Assembly: GCA_963920525.1 (NCBI GenBank)
Contig: OY986435.1
Coordinates: 222,754,399-222,818,398 of the forward strand
Length of the DNA: 64,000 bases
DNA from: Dichetophora obliterata
Lineage: Eukaryota > Arthropoda > Insecta > Diptera > Sciomyzidae
Reading direction: 5' to 3'
Below are positions 12,198 to 22,299 of this stretch, one piece after another. The translations under genes were made by a program, and so were the position numbers. Each line of letters begins with the position of its first letter. The first letter of the stretch is position 1. The notes under the pieces were generated by a model. The model saw only the letters and a program-made list of their open reading frames with translations. It searched no databases and was not told the DNA's origin.

Positions 12198-12551
12198 GTA
12201 CTCTGTTCGCTTGCGTGAAACTTCGCTGGCAACATCTTTTTCTTTGTTGCGTGAAATTTCTGACTCAAAGTTTGTTGCGAGGAATTTCTATGGCAACGTT
12301 TCTCAGAGAGACTCAGAAAATAAGTTGGAAGATTTCATATGATATCTCTTTTTTTTCACTTCAAAATAAATAGGCAGTACAATTAAATTGTCGTGAAAAA
12401 TGTTGTTTAGAAACATGTTGCGATAATTTCACGCAGCGGAACAGAGTACTGCTCTGACGAACATTCTGTGAAAATTTCCACACTTGTTTCGCAGCTGTCA
12501 CTTTTTGTATGGAGATTTGAGTGGAATTTCACATGAAACTGAACAGAGTAC
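12198..12551. mobile_element. MITE inside the hAT element
   Basis: Starts GTACTCTGTTCGCTTGCGTG and ends with AACTGAACAGAGTAC, with TA on each side (12196-12197, 12552-12553). A third, internal copy of the end (GGAACAGAGTAC) lies at about 12439-12450. Repeated TTGCGTGAAA-type motifs occur in both arms. There is no ORF. The TA flank suggests Tc1/mariner mobilisation. This is the third layer of insertion here. Confidence 0.75.
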
Positions 12552-12639
12552 TATGCTTTAAATATAACATAAATGAGTTCAATGTTTGAAAGCGAATTTC
12601 TAATGTATTATATTGATTTTCACTACAGTCACAGCTCTG

Positions 12640-13190
12640 CTGTTTAATACAAAGGAATCGTCTTAGTTTCTCATTAAATTTGCGAAGATAATCTTTGAAC
12701 TCTGTTGATTTGGTTTATACGGGAAAATGATGCTTCCGCCGTACCGCCGGAATACCGCCGTAATACCGCCGTACTGTTGCCGAATGTTTCGATTGCACAA
12801 AACAAATTATAAGTATCAGGAAACGCATCGCGCATTAGATACAATTCATTCAACGTATCAAAACTGACTGAATTTGGTGATGTTTTCTGATGCTCATCCC
12901 TTTTTTGTCCAAATATTTCTTTGCGACAGACATCTCGGCATCAGAGGGCATTTTTAAGCCTACAGATCATAATATTTTCAAACTAGCCGGCTTCATTTCG
13001 TAAGCTTATGACAATGCCAACAATATACGATCATTTTTGGTGAAACACTTTTTTAATTTGAATAAAATATTATCAACGATATCAAAGTAAGCCGGCTTAA
13101 TTTCAATAGAATATTCACTTCTCTCACCAAGTGATTGTTCTACTACTGAGTTTCGCGTGATATAAAACCTTTTTATTTTAATTGTTTTTT
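12640..13190 (-). pseudogene. Decayed hAT transposase, C-terminal part
   Basis: On the minus strand, frames can be followed that read YFDIVDNILFKLKKCF near 13060-13110, MPSDAEMSVAKKYL near 12930, LYLMRDAFPDTYNLF near 12820 and EASFSRINQI near 12710. These match the C-terminal hAT dimerisation region in order (the 'F..STA..E.SFS.L..IK' block). Several stops and frame changes separate them. At 12738-12783 a short CCGCCGTA-type repeat has expanded between two conserved blocks. The DDE catalytic region is not recognisable. It is non-functional. Confidence 0.65.
12738..12783. repeat. CCGCCGTA-type short tandem repeat in the hAT pseudogene
   Basis: The block reads as about four imperfect copies of TACCGCCGTAA/ACCGCCGGAA. 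It is much more GC-rich than its surroundings and interrupts the conserved end of the hAT transposase. It looks like a local expansion after inactivation. Confidence 0.7.
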
Positions 13191-14063
13191 TTTAGCAAAA
13201 GTACCTCATTCAATCGCAAACTATGTCTGCAACATCCATTATTTTCCTTTCAGCCTTTCCAATTTTTTATGCTCCCAATTAGTTGTTTTAGTTAAACTAA
13301 TTAGACTAATTATTATTAGTAGATTGGGGAAAGTATGTATAACTATTTGAGAATGAATGCAAAGTATTTAGATTACAGGAATAAGGAAGACTGCTGACCT
13401 GGTACAGCCGCTTAAAGTTGAAAAATCCGAAATGCAGTCAGCTGGCGCTTGAATCATGATATAATTTCGAAATCCTCCCCATTCATCCTCAAGTAGTTGC
13501 AAGTGTTTTACCTAATCAGAACAGCAAACTGGGAGACACAAAAGCTGGAAAAACGACTGCACCAACTGCAATTTTTTTGTGCATATTTAGTTTAAAACAC
13601 TTAAAATAATAAATTATCTAAAAAACTTTCTTGAAAAGTCTTGAAAACAATTAAAATAACAACATTCTATAAATTTTCACCAAAAAATAACTTTCTTTAC
13701 AAATTTTTGACAGCTGTTATTGGCAATGACTGACAAAAGATGGCAGCTGTAAAAGCATACGGAAATTTGGCTAGGGCAGGCTCGATGGATTCTAGGGCAG
13801 GCTAAGCCTGCCCTAGCACCATACTAGCTACGGGCCTGACATAAAATACTGCTAAATTTCATCTCACAGCTTATATTATGCAGTCACTTCTCTCTGCTAC
13901 GGTAATCTAATGCTGCGCTGTCTAACGGTACTTTCGTTAGCTATGCCTTCGTTCTGTTTCTATAATTGCTTTGTGTTAGCTTTTAGTCTGATTTTTTTGC
14001 TTCAAGTGTCTGCTTCTATGATTATTTAAAATAGGAGCGTGCACAACGCTACAACAATGAGAA

Positions 14064-15048
14064 TTGGTTATATACTATTTTAAAAATAGCAGCTCGCAGC
14101 GAAAAATGGCTGAAATGGTTAATATCAATTCCTCTATAGTGCAAAAGATCATCGAGCGCTTCGTCCATAAGAATCGATTGCACAATCAGAGCAAAGAAGC
14201 ACCAAACAAAATTTTTAATGCAACCGACGAGCGGCTTATTGTACGGAAGATAAAGGCTAACCCGAGACTCTCAGCTCCGAAAATGGCTTTTGAAGTTCAA
14301 ACTGACCTAAGCAAACAGTGTAGTGCTGAAACTATTTGACGTGTCTTGCACAAAAAGAACTTTCATGGCCGAGTAACACGAAGTAAGCCGTTTATTAGCC
14401 CCAAAAACATATTATGCATACTCAACTATGGCAAGGAACATATGTCCAAGGCCCCAGAGTACTGGAATTTAGTTATTTTTGCAGATAAATCGAAGATCAA
14501 TTTATTCGGTTCAGATGGTATGTGCCATATGTGGCGAAAACCGAATACCGAGGTCAACAAAAAAAAACTTAAAACAAACCGTGAAACATGGCGGTAGCAG
14601 CGTCATGGTTTGGGCCTAAATGTCCGCTGCTGGTACTGGGAAGTTGCCGTTTATTGAAACAACAATAGACAAATTTAAGTACCTACAGATCCTGAAGAAC
14701 AATTTGTTGCAGAGTGCAAAGGTTCTGTTTAAAAAATTGAATTTCCGATTTTACCAGGATGACGATCAAAAGCACAAAGCTGGTATTGTGCAAACCAGGC
14801 TAATATACAACTGGCCACAATTGATGACGCCGCCAGCACAGTCGCCAGACCTTAATGTTATTGAAAATCTGTGGTCTTTATTGGAAAATAACATCCGGAA
14901 ACATCAAATTTCAAACAAAAACCACCTGAAAGAGATATTAAAAACGAAGTGGGCAAATATTTCGCCACCTATCACTCAAAAACTGGTCGCATTAATGCCA
15001 AACCACCTTAGATCTGTTGTGGACAACAAGGGCTATCATACCAAATAA
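14064..15048 (+). pseudogene. Tc1-like transposase (DD34E), broken
   Basis: Positions 14064-14339 hold the helix-turn-helix region (MAEMVNINSSIVQKIIERF), 14346-14597 the first catalytic Asp (VIFADKSKINLFGSDG), and 14620-15048 the second Asp (RFYQDDDQKHKAG) and the Glu (SPDLNVIENLWSLLENN), spaced as in DD34E Tc1 enzymes. One in-frame stop at about 14337-14339 and a frameshift near 14595-14620 split the gene. In most relatives the second motif is QDNDPKHT; here it is QDDDQKHK. The ORF sits between the two IR/DR arms in the correct orientation. Confidence 0.9.
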
Positions 15049-15327
15049 TAAAAATATCAGATATCATTAATCTATACGTAAAATTTCTAAATAACAAGTG
15101 ACTGCATAAAATAAGCTGTGATATGAAATTAAGCAGTATTTTCTGGTTTCTTAATTTTAAGCCAACTTAATATATATTTTTACAATAAATTAAGTTAATT
15201 TAGTAAACTAAACATCTTGTTCTTTTAAATGATACTATATTATTTTTTCTATTCCTGTTAGTTTAGTTGTTATAAAGCCCTAAGATTGAAAGTATGCACT
15301 GCATAAAAGAAGCTGTGAGCCACTGTA

Positions 15328-16646
15328 TATTTAAAATAGTGCATACGAAATTTGACAATTTTTCTTTTCAGAATAAGAAATTGAATAGATGCTGATGAAT
15401 ACTTGGGACAAATTGTTTGAAAAAACAAGCAACTACGAAAATGTGCTTTTGATGTTATGTGCTGTTCATGCTGAATTATTCTTTTATAATTTTTTGCTGG
15501 TTAAAATTTTATAATTATAATGCTAAATTTATCCGGAAGGTAAATATTTTATAAAAAAATTAATGCAAAAACTTAAAACAATTGTGTTTATAATTTGTCA
15601 TATAACAGGCCAGAGCTCTAACCTGAAGGCTATGGGGAGGGGTAGACACAACGGCATAGGGAGAGGGGAGGATATGCACAACTGAATTTATAATTGGTGT
15701 GAGCAGTTTAGCTATATAGTTTTCTCATTGTAAAAACATGTGTGGCTGAAAGGGATGCCAGATCACACGGATGAGAATCAGAGATGCAAACCTTGTGACA
15801 TTTTGATCACCGCTTGAGCAATGGTCACAAGTTTTGTATGAGAAATTTTATATGGACGTAACGCAAATCGTGTGACCGCTCGTGTTATATACGCCGTACG
15901 TAACAGTTACTGCTCTAGCTGGGTAGTTTTAGGTTTCGGTTATGTTCGAAACAGCTTATTAGGGCGGGCTCTTTTGGGTGTTTATCTATTTAGCTACTCC
16001 TGCTTGGCTTAAATACGTAAAAATTAATTGGAGCTGACTTATCTGTCTTTCTCGTAGTTGATTTGATTTTTCCTGCTCTTTTGGACTTCTACTCAGCTGT
16101 GAACCTCCAACCGCTCGTTTCGCCGTTACCATTAAAATTGTCCTGTCTATGAGTTTCTTGTCTTTTCCTCCTGGCTGCTGTAGTGTTTTCGGTTCAGACC
16201 TCCTGACACTTTGGCTAGCTATTTATTTAAAAAAAAGTATTTTTTTCCTAAATTTTCATATTTTTACTTATTGGCACTATCAAGATTAATTTACCTTTCT
16301 TTTTTTTCTTTCCACCTTACTTTTATCTCCCTTAATATGATTCCGCATAAAATTCCTTGAAACACTAAACTGCTGGTTTTTTTTTATACTAATTTCTCAG
16401 ATTGCTAATTTTTTCACTTTAAAACTTTTTACTTATTTTTCCACTTTGAAATTTTATTTTTTTTACTTTCTGCAACACCTTTTAGCCTTAAGCTTTTCGC
16501 TCAACTGATCTCTCGAGATTCCCTAACGTCTGCCACAGACCTATTCGCATTATCGGGAACTGGGCTTTTCCATGATATACCCACTTTTCGTTCTTTTCTA
16601 CCATTTGTCTACTCAGATATGTCTTACATCCTATGTCCGTCCTTAT
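15328..16646. other. Intergenic DNA, no gene recognised
   Basis: No supported coding region. Around 15770-15890 there are inverted CTTGTGACATTTTGATCACCG / GTGACCGCTCG-like motifs that could be an old MITE, but no clear ends or duplication. From 16220 on it is pyrimidine-rich and low complexity. Confidence 0.4.
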
Positions 16647-16649
16647 TTA

Positions 16650-16955
16650 GTCCCGGTTAATACTCATCAAGACTTGACGGTCAAGTCTTGCGTTCGGTGG
16701 AGCGGGAATCGTAACAAAAGGGAAAGAAAGAAATTGACCGTACCGTCAATTCTTGGGCAATTCGTTTTGTGTTCGTTCGTTGTCCCGCTATTTTCAATTT
16801 TATTTCGGCGTCATCAGTACAAACTTGAGAAGAAAAAGGGAGGAGTGAAAGAAACAATTGACCGTCAACTCTTGACGAGTGTAAATTGAATCGTCAAGTT
16901 TAAAAGGGAATATGCAAAACTTGAACGTCAAGTCTTGACGAGTATAAACCGGGAC
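16650..16955. mobile_element. MITE with TTA target duplication
   Basis: Starts GTCCCGGTTAATACTCATCA and ends with GAGTATAAACCGGGAC, with TTA directly outside both ends (16647-16649 and 16956-16958). The motif GTCAAGTCTTGACG, itself a palindrome, occurs inside each arm and variants recur several times. It is 306 bp without a real ORF. The 3-bp TTA target is typical of PIF/Harbinger-type elements (inference). Confidence 0.88.
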
Positions 16956-17639
16956 TTAGGTTTTTTTTCAGTTTTCTTCCCAATGTTTATAATATTATTG
17001 CCCTCTACACTACCCTGTTCACTCCTTTATATCTGGTACTCCAACCTTTCTATACTTTTCTATTTCGAGAATACATCATTTTCGCAATTTTACATTCGAT
17101 TCTCGACCTGCTTTGCCGACACTTGCCAAACTTCAAAATTCATACCAAACATGGACGGACTCGTCAGCTGCAGGTTATTTGTTTTCCTTTCTTTTATTTG
17201 CTAAAAATCATATTTTAATATTCTTATTTCAGAATTATCAACCTGCAGATGTGGCTCTAGTCGTGACGGTGGATTTGCAGCTGAAAATTGGATACAAAAA
17301 GGTACATCTATTCCGTTTATTTTTCTCATGTTCATATGCAGATTTTAACCCTTTTCAGGTCCCAGTACCACGCAACAACTAACGTAGCGCAGGTTAAGGC
17401 ACTTTAGGGTAGATTTGAGAAAACAGAACATTAAAAATGCATATCGAAGATGACAACACTTGTTTGTAATTTTTATAGTGTTGAAGTTTGTATATCTTAC
17501 ATAACATAAGACCTTTACTATAATCGCATAAGAATTAACACAATCTTTGTCATTACATAGCCTTACTGGAAGAACCACTCAGCAAAAATTTTTTCAACAG
17601 AGCTCTTATCGCTCCCGAACTAACCTTTAAAGAAGCAAA

Positions 17640-17760
17640 GTGTATGAACTGGTTCTATTATTAATCCAACTAACATTTCTTTCAAAAATACCCCTTTTAA
17701 AATGACCCCTTTTAGTAACCTTTTTGGGACCTCCCAACAAAAAATTCAATAAATGAAGAA
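17640..17760 (+). repeat. Dispersed repeat, copy 1 (ATGAxCTGGTxCTATT family)
   Basis: TATGAACTGGTTCTATTATT, then AACATTTCTTTC, then TTTTGGGACCTCCCAACAAA. The same order of motifs (ATGAGCTGGTCCTATT, CATTTCTTC, CTGGGGGTCCC) appears in two tandem units at 33110-33390 and a further copy at 48340-48450. The family is unknown to me. Confidence 0.55.
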
Positions 17761-17929
17761 AATTGTATAAGATGTATAGAAATATTGATAAATGATAAAT
17801 GTATAAGAAGGAAAGCAGAATTTAATTTTTTTTGTTCATGAGATATGGAAAAAATAACATCTAAAAAAATATTTTTTAATTTAAATTTTTGTTAAGATAT
17901 TATAATGTTTATATCTCATGAACTCATTT

Positions 17930-18350
17930 AATCCCCACCCTTATTTTTATATTGTCGAAAAGGTAATTTTGCCAGCCTTACCTTTTACCTTTAATTTATT
18001 TATTTTGATTTTTTAAATGATGTCGAATCCCTACTTTGGAATCAATAGCCTTACTACAAGGGATGGAATCCCCAACCACCCAACCAACCAACCAACCAAC
18101 CCAACCAACCAACGGTTGCTCAAAATTAAAATTCGATTAAGAAACTCCTATGCCAATCAAAAAAAATTTTTTTAATTAAATGTTAAAATCTCAATATCTC
18201 AATAGCCCATTAAGTGCCTACCTTAATTTTTAAATTGCTGAAAATGTAATTTTACCAGCTTTAAGAAAATTTTTTTAAATGGTATTCTTCGAACCCCCAC
18301 TTTGAAATTAATTACCTTACCACAAGGCATGGAACTTCAACACTCCAAAA
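17930..18350 (+). repeat. Imperfect tandem duplication of about 275 bp
   Basis: The order CCTTA-TTTTTA-ATTGxxGAAAAxGTAATTTT-CCAGC, then TCGAAxCCCxACTTTG and CCTTAC-ACAAGG-ATGGAA, is found at about 17935-18072 and again at about 18210-18335. The copies have drifted well apart, so the duplication is old. Confidence 0.6.
18079..18112 (+). repeat. AACC microsatellite
   Basis: CCAACCAACCAACCAACCAA-type repeat with two CCCAACC interruptions, lying between the two copies of the old tandem duplication. Confidence 0.9.
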
Positions 18351-19036
18351 TTTCAGAAAATTATTTTTAGAATAAAGTATGTTTAATTACATTTCCAACG
18401 ACAGTCCATACTTAACATTCGGTTTGGAAATGTTTGAGATCTGAGTTTTTGGTTAAAATCAATTTTCTACATTTTTATCGATTCTTGTCAATTTTGTGCA
18501 CCCTGTAACTCCGCCAAAAATCACGTTGAAATTGTTTCCTCCAAGTCAAGTATTTAACTTCAGTCAGTGAGGCTCCATACAAAATTTCACCCAAATCGGA
18601 GATGGTCGTTCCGTAAGACCGGTACGTTTAAAATGGAATTTCTGTATACCGTTGTTTTTCTTAATCAACTACTTTTCATACAAAAATACAATTATACTGA
18701 GAAAATCTATAGTTATCAAAATACCGGGAATTTTTCATAATTTACTATATGTAAGAAATTTCACCATCATAATAAATGTACATATGACGTTTGTGTTCAG
18801 TATTCAATACGACTCAATCATGAATAGACCCTCTCCTGAACAACGTTTATTAATTGTGGAAACTTACTACCAAAATCTGGTAGTATCTGGGGAATCTGGG
18901 GGCTATCTTTACAATGTAACATGTCTGACTGTCTCAACCTGGCGAGGCCAGCATAATCTTTGTGAAATCGCCTCAAGTCGACTCAAACCTACACGTGGTG
19001 TTTCCTGGGCAACGTCAAAGCTGACAACCGTTAGTT

Positions 19037-19105
19037 TGGCGGCTAATCTGAGCGGCGGGCCTCCCTAGGCTTAAAATAGGTTGTGTGTCGGGTTTGAATC
19101 CCACC
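19037..19105 (+). promoter_or_regulatory. tRNA-like A/B box pair in the RTE leader (possible Pol III promoter)
   Basis: In the 5' leader of the RTE-like element, TGGCGGCTAATCTG (19037-19050) resembles an RNA polymerase III A box and GGTTTGAATCCC (19091-19102) is one base off the B box GGTTCGANTCC. Their spacing (about 50 bases) is in the functional range. The second motif sits in CGGGTTTGAATCCCACCCG, which can form part of a T-arm. The complete cloverleaf is not present, so it is not a tRNA gene. That it drives transcription is speculation. Confidence 0.35.
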
Positions 19106-19122
19106 CGTAAAAACCCATTTTA

Positions 19123-22115
19123 ATGAAAACTAATAAGAATAGAAGAAAACTGATCCCCAAATCTGATGACGACTTCCGCAAACGAAAAACTGATAATGAT
19201 TTACGGACATGCATCTGGAATGTCCGAACCCTTAATTGGGAAGGTGCCTATATCCAACTGACTGATGTCTTGGAAAGATACAAAGCTGATATCACTGCTA
19301 TTCAAGAAATGCGATGGAAGGGACAGGGTTGCATTCGGCATGCACCCTGTGATATCTACTACAGCGGCCATGCGGAGAAGCACGAGTTTGGATGCGGATT
19401 TGTAGTTGGCAAGAGACTACGGCCCCACGTCCTGCGATTCACACCTGTAAACGAATGACTTGCCATAATCCGTATCAAGATTAAATTTTTTAATATAAGC
19501 CTAATATGTGCGCACGCTCGGACAGAAGACAAGGACGATGAGACCAAGGAAATTTTCTACGAACGCCTTGAAAATGCTTACGAGCGCTGCCCCCGTCACG
19601 ACGTAAAAATCGTGCTTGGTGACTTCAACGCTAAGGTGGGCAAGGAAAATATTTTTGGTCCAACAGTCGAAAAGTTCAGCCTCCACAACAACACCTTCGA
19701 TAACGGAATGAGGCTGATTGACGTCGCCGCAGCACGAAACATGGTCGTAAGTAGCACTAGATTCAAGCATCTCAATATTCATAAAGCCACCTGGATGTCC
19801 CCTTATCAAAAAAACAAAAATCAAATTGATCACGTTTTGATCGACGGAAAGCACTCTTCCGGTGTATTGGATATACGCACGATCCGTGGTGCAAACATTG
19901 ACTCGGATCACTATCTTGTTGCTGCCAAGATCCGTACACGTATGTGCGCAGCTAAGAATACACGCAACCCTACACAGAGAAAGTGGACGTCGACAAGCTG
20001 CAATCGAAACAGACAGCCGATGCTTTCGCCACTCGACTCTCACTCCTGCTTCAAAGCACTCCTCCAATCGATGATATATGCGCGCAGTGGACACACATTT
20101 CCAACTCCATGCGTGCGGCTGCTGAAAAGGTGATTGGGTACCACTGCCCTCGCCGAAACCAGTGGTACGACCAGGAGTGTCGCGACGCCACTGCAGAGAA
20201 AGACGCCGCCTACAAAGCCACACTTCCGTCGGTTGTAACGCGCGCTGCTAAAGAGCGAAACAAAGAAAAGAGGAGGGCAGAGAGACGTATTTTCAGGCGG
20301 GAAAAAAGAGAAGCAGAAAAGCGCGAGCAGGAGAAGATTGACTTGTATGGTGACAGGAATGAGGCCCGAAAATTTTTCGAAAAAATAAGACGCCTTGCCG
20401 ATGGTTTTAAAACCGGGGCCTCTTCCTGCAAGGATGAAAACGGAAATCTAGTGACAGATGTCCAGAGTACACTGACGTTATAGAGGGAACACTTCTCTAA
20501 GCTTTTAAATGGCGACGCTGACAACAATCCCGCCAATAGAGATGATATTCCGGAAACCCCAATTTCGGATGACAGCGTCGAAGTTCCGCTGCCCGACTAT
20601 GATGAAGTTCTGACAGCTATAGCTTGGCTTAAAAATAACAAAGCCGCGGAAGCTGATGGCTTACCTGCTGAGCTGTTTAAGAACGGAGGCGAAGCTCTAC
20701 TTAAATGCATTCACGAGCTTCTATGCAGAATATAGTCGGAAGAATGCATTCCGAACGATTGGAATCTCAGTGTGCTCTGCCCAATCCACAAGAAAGGCGA
20801 TCCCACTATCTGTGCCAATTACTGTGGGATAAGCCTTCTTAATATCGCATATAAGGTCCTGTCGAGCGTTTTATGTGAAAGATTGAAGCCCATTGCAAAC
20901 GAACTGATCGGACCTTATTAGTGTGGCTTCAAACCTGGAAAGTCCACCATAGACTAGATTTTCACGCTACGACAAATTTTGGAGAAGACTCAAGAAAAAC
21001 AATTTGACACCCACCATCTTTTTGTCGACTACAAGGCCGCCTTCGACAGCCCAATAAGGAAGCACCTGTACTCCACCATGTCTGAATTTGGTATTCCTAC
21101 AAAACTAATACGACTTTGCAGAATGACACTGAGCAACACCAGCAGCGCAGTTAAAATCGGGAAGGACCTCTCCTCACCATTTATTACCAAACGAGGTTTC
21201 AGACAAGGTGATTCCTTATCGTGCGACTTTTTTAACCTAATGATGGAAAAGATCATCCGAGCTGCTGATCTGAGACGTAGTGGCACAATATTCTACAAGA
21301 GTGTTATGCTGCTTGCGAATGCTGATGACATCGATGTCATTGGCCATAATACGCGCGAATTCAGTGCAGCATTTTCCAGATTAGAAAGAGAGTCAAGTCG
21401 AATGGGTCTCGCAGTGAATGCAGATAAGACGAAATACTTGGTGTCAACAAACAAACAGTCCCAGCGTTTTGGAACCCACGTTACAGTTGACAATACCTCC
21501 TTCAAGGTTGTGAAGGACTTAGTTTATCTTGGATCCAGCATAAACTCAACCAACGACATCAGCATTGAGATCAAACGAAGAATAACTCTTGCCAACAGGT
21601 GTTACTTTGGGCTCAGTAGGCAATTGAGAAGCAGAGCCCTCTCTCGACGAACGAAAATCACGCTCTATAAATCGCTCATCATGCCCGTCCTACTTTGTGC
21701 ATCACAAACCTGGACGCTGAGCAGTTTAGATGAAAAGACTTTGGGCGCATTCGAGAGAAAGATTCTTCGTAAGATCTACGGACCAATCTGCGTCAATGGC
21801 GAGTACCGAATACGGTGGAATGACGAACTGTATGAGCTGTACGCTGATATCGACATAGTCAAGCGCATTAAAATCGAGCTGCTTCGCTGGCTTGGTCATG
21901 TTCAGCGCATGAAAGACGATGCTCCAGTGAAGAAAACATTCGATTCAGTACCCAGCAGCGGTCAACGCAGAAGAGGATGACCGCATCTTCATTGGAAAGA
22001 CCAAGTAGAGGACAACCTGACGAAGCTTGGAATTTCCAACTGGCGCCAGCAAGCGAAAGACAGAAATGGCTGGCGCAAATTCTTAGATGAGGCCAAGACC
22101 GACATACGGTTGTAG
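19123..22115 (+). pseudogene. RTE-like endonuclease-reverse transcriptase polyprotein, decayed
   Basis: Starts at ATG 19123. The apurinic-type endonuclease spans about 19200-19960: IWNVRTLN, AIQEMRW, KIVLGDFNAKVG and DSDHYLVAAK carry the expected Asn, Glu, Asp/Asn and Asp-His residues. A frame change near 19970 leads into a linker rich in Lys/Arg/Glu (20230-20340). The reverse transcriptase follows: FVDYKAAFDS (20 Asp motif A, near 21020), FRQGDSLSCDFFN and ANADDIDVIG, where the usual Phe/Tyr-Ala-Asp-Asp has Asn in place of the aromatic residue. The tail has RWLGHVQRM and WKDQVEDNL. In-frame stops: 19456, 20481, 20733, 20919, 20955 and 21978. It is non-functional. Confidence 0.9.
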
Positions 22116-22121
22116 CGCCAA

Positions 22122-22142
22122 CTAAGTAAGTAAGTAAGTAAG
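22122..22142 (+). repeat. TAAG microsatellite tail of the RTE element
   Basis: Five copies of AAGT/TAAG directly abut the target-site duplication. RTE-clade elements commonly end in a short simple repeat rather than poly(A). Confidence 0.9.
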
Positions 22143-22299
22143 TACTACCAAAATCAGTCATCAGTTATAAAACAATCGCTTTGATCACCAAGAAAATGTG
22201 ATTTGACGCCATTGGATTACTTTCTTTGGGGATATGTTAAATCAATTGTTTTATACATTCACACATGTTACATAAAATAATTCTTATTGTAGGGTATCC

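Larger units (their letters stand above)
12005..13838 (-). mobile_element. hAT transposon nested inside the Tc1-like element
   Basis: It begins CAGGCCCGTAGCCAG and ends with CTAGCTACGGGCCTG, imperfect inverted ends typical of hAT. The 8-bp duplication ACATAAAA is exact on both sides (11997-12004 and 13839-13846). It carries remnants of a hAT transposase on the minus strand and has itself been hit by a MITE (12198-12551). Its 1834 bp is shorter than an autonomous hAT, so it is a deleted and decayed copy. A second pair of related ends is seen at 38883-40430. Confidence 0.92.
11820..15325 (+). mobile_element. Tc1-like transposon with long IR/DR ends, interrupted by a hAT
   Basis: The ends are inverted copies starting CAGTGGCTCACAGCTTATTT, flanked by TA at 11818-11819 and 15326-15327. 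The inverted repeats run about 230 bp, and the motif CACAGCTTATxTTATGCAGT is repeated at the inner edge of each arm (about 13865-13885 and 15100-15120). This is an IR/DR arrangement as in Sleeping Beauty- or S-type Tc1 elements. Removing the nested hAT and one copy of its duplication leaves about 1664 bp, the usual Tc1 length. The transposase gene lies at 14064-15048 and is broken, so the copy is not autonomous. Confidence 0.93.
16959..18640. other. Intergenic DNA with diverged repeats
   Basis: No gene is supported. The segment contains a dispersed repeat copy (17640-17760), an imperfect tandem duplication (17930-18350) and an AACC microsatellite (18079-18112). The short frames at 16935-17382 contain splice-like signals by chance but no recognisable domain. 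Confidence 0.4.
18878..22142 (+). mobile_element. RTE-like non-LTR retrotransposon, near full length
   Basis: A 3265-bp insertion flanked by the 13-bp direct repeat TACTACCAAAATC (18865-18877 and 22143-22155), a target-site duplication made by target-primed reverse transcription. It has a short 5' leader, a single endonuclease plus reverse transcriptase ORF and a very short 3' end that stops in a TAAG microsatellite (22122-22142) instead of poly(A). Length, domain order and tail fit the RTE clade; exact clade is inference. It inserted into a mariner remnant, so it is younger than that. The ORF has several stops and one frameshift, so it is no longer autonomous. Confidence 0.9.
18822..22290 (+). 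pseudogene. Internally deleted mariner, split by an RTE retrotransposon
   Basis: Two short pieces flank the retrotransposon at 18878-22142. The left piece (18822-18877) encodes MNRPSPEQRLLIVETYYQN, the start of a mariner-type transposase. The right piece (22143-22290) reads on through the duplicated target and, after a stop, gives CDLTPLDYFLWGYVKSIV, the conserved block near the third catalytic Asp. Nearly everything between, including the first two catalytic Asp residues, was already lost before the retrotransposon arrived. I could not identify the terminal inverted repeats. It is dead. Confidence 0.7.

Noticed and set aside
17105..17382. Exon-like pieces with GCAG|GT and TTTCAG signals
   Set aside because: The frames have no recognisable domain, no conserved partner exons and lie in repeat-rich DNA. 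Splice-like signals are expected by chance.
19037..19105. Possible tRNA gene
   Set aside because: Only A- and B-box-like motifs and part of a T-arm are present. No acceptor stem or anticodon arm can be drawn, so it is kept only as a possible promoter.
19501..20223. 240-codon open frame on the minus strand
   Set aside because: It lies antisense to the endonuclease of the RTE-like element, whose plus-strand motifs (GDFNA, SDHY) are unmistakable. The antisense frame has no domain and is a shadow.
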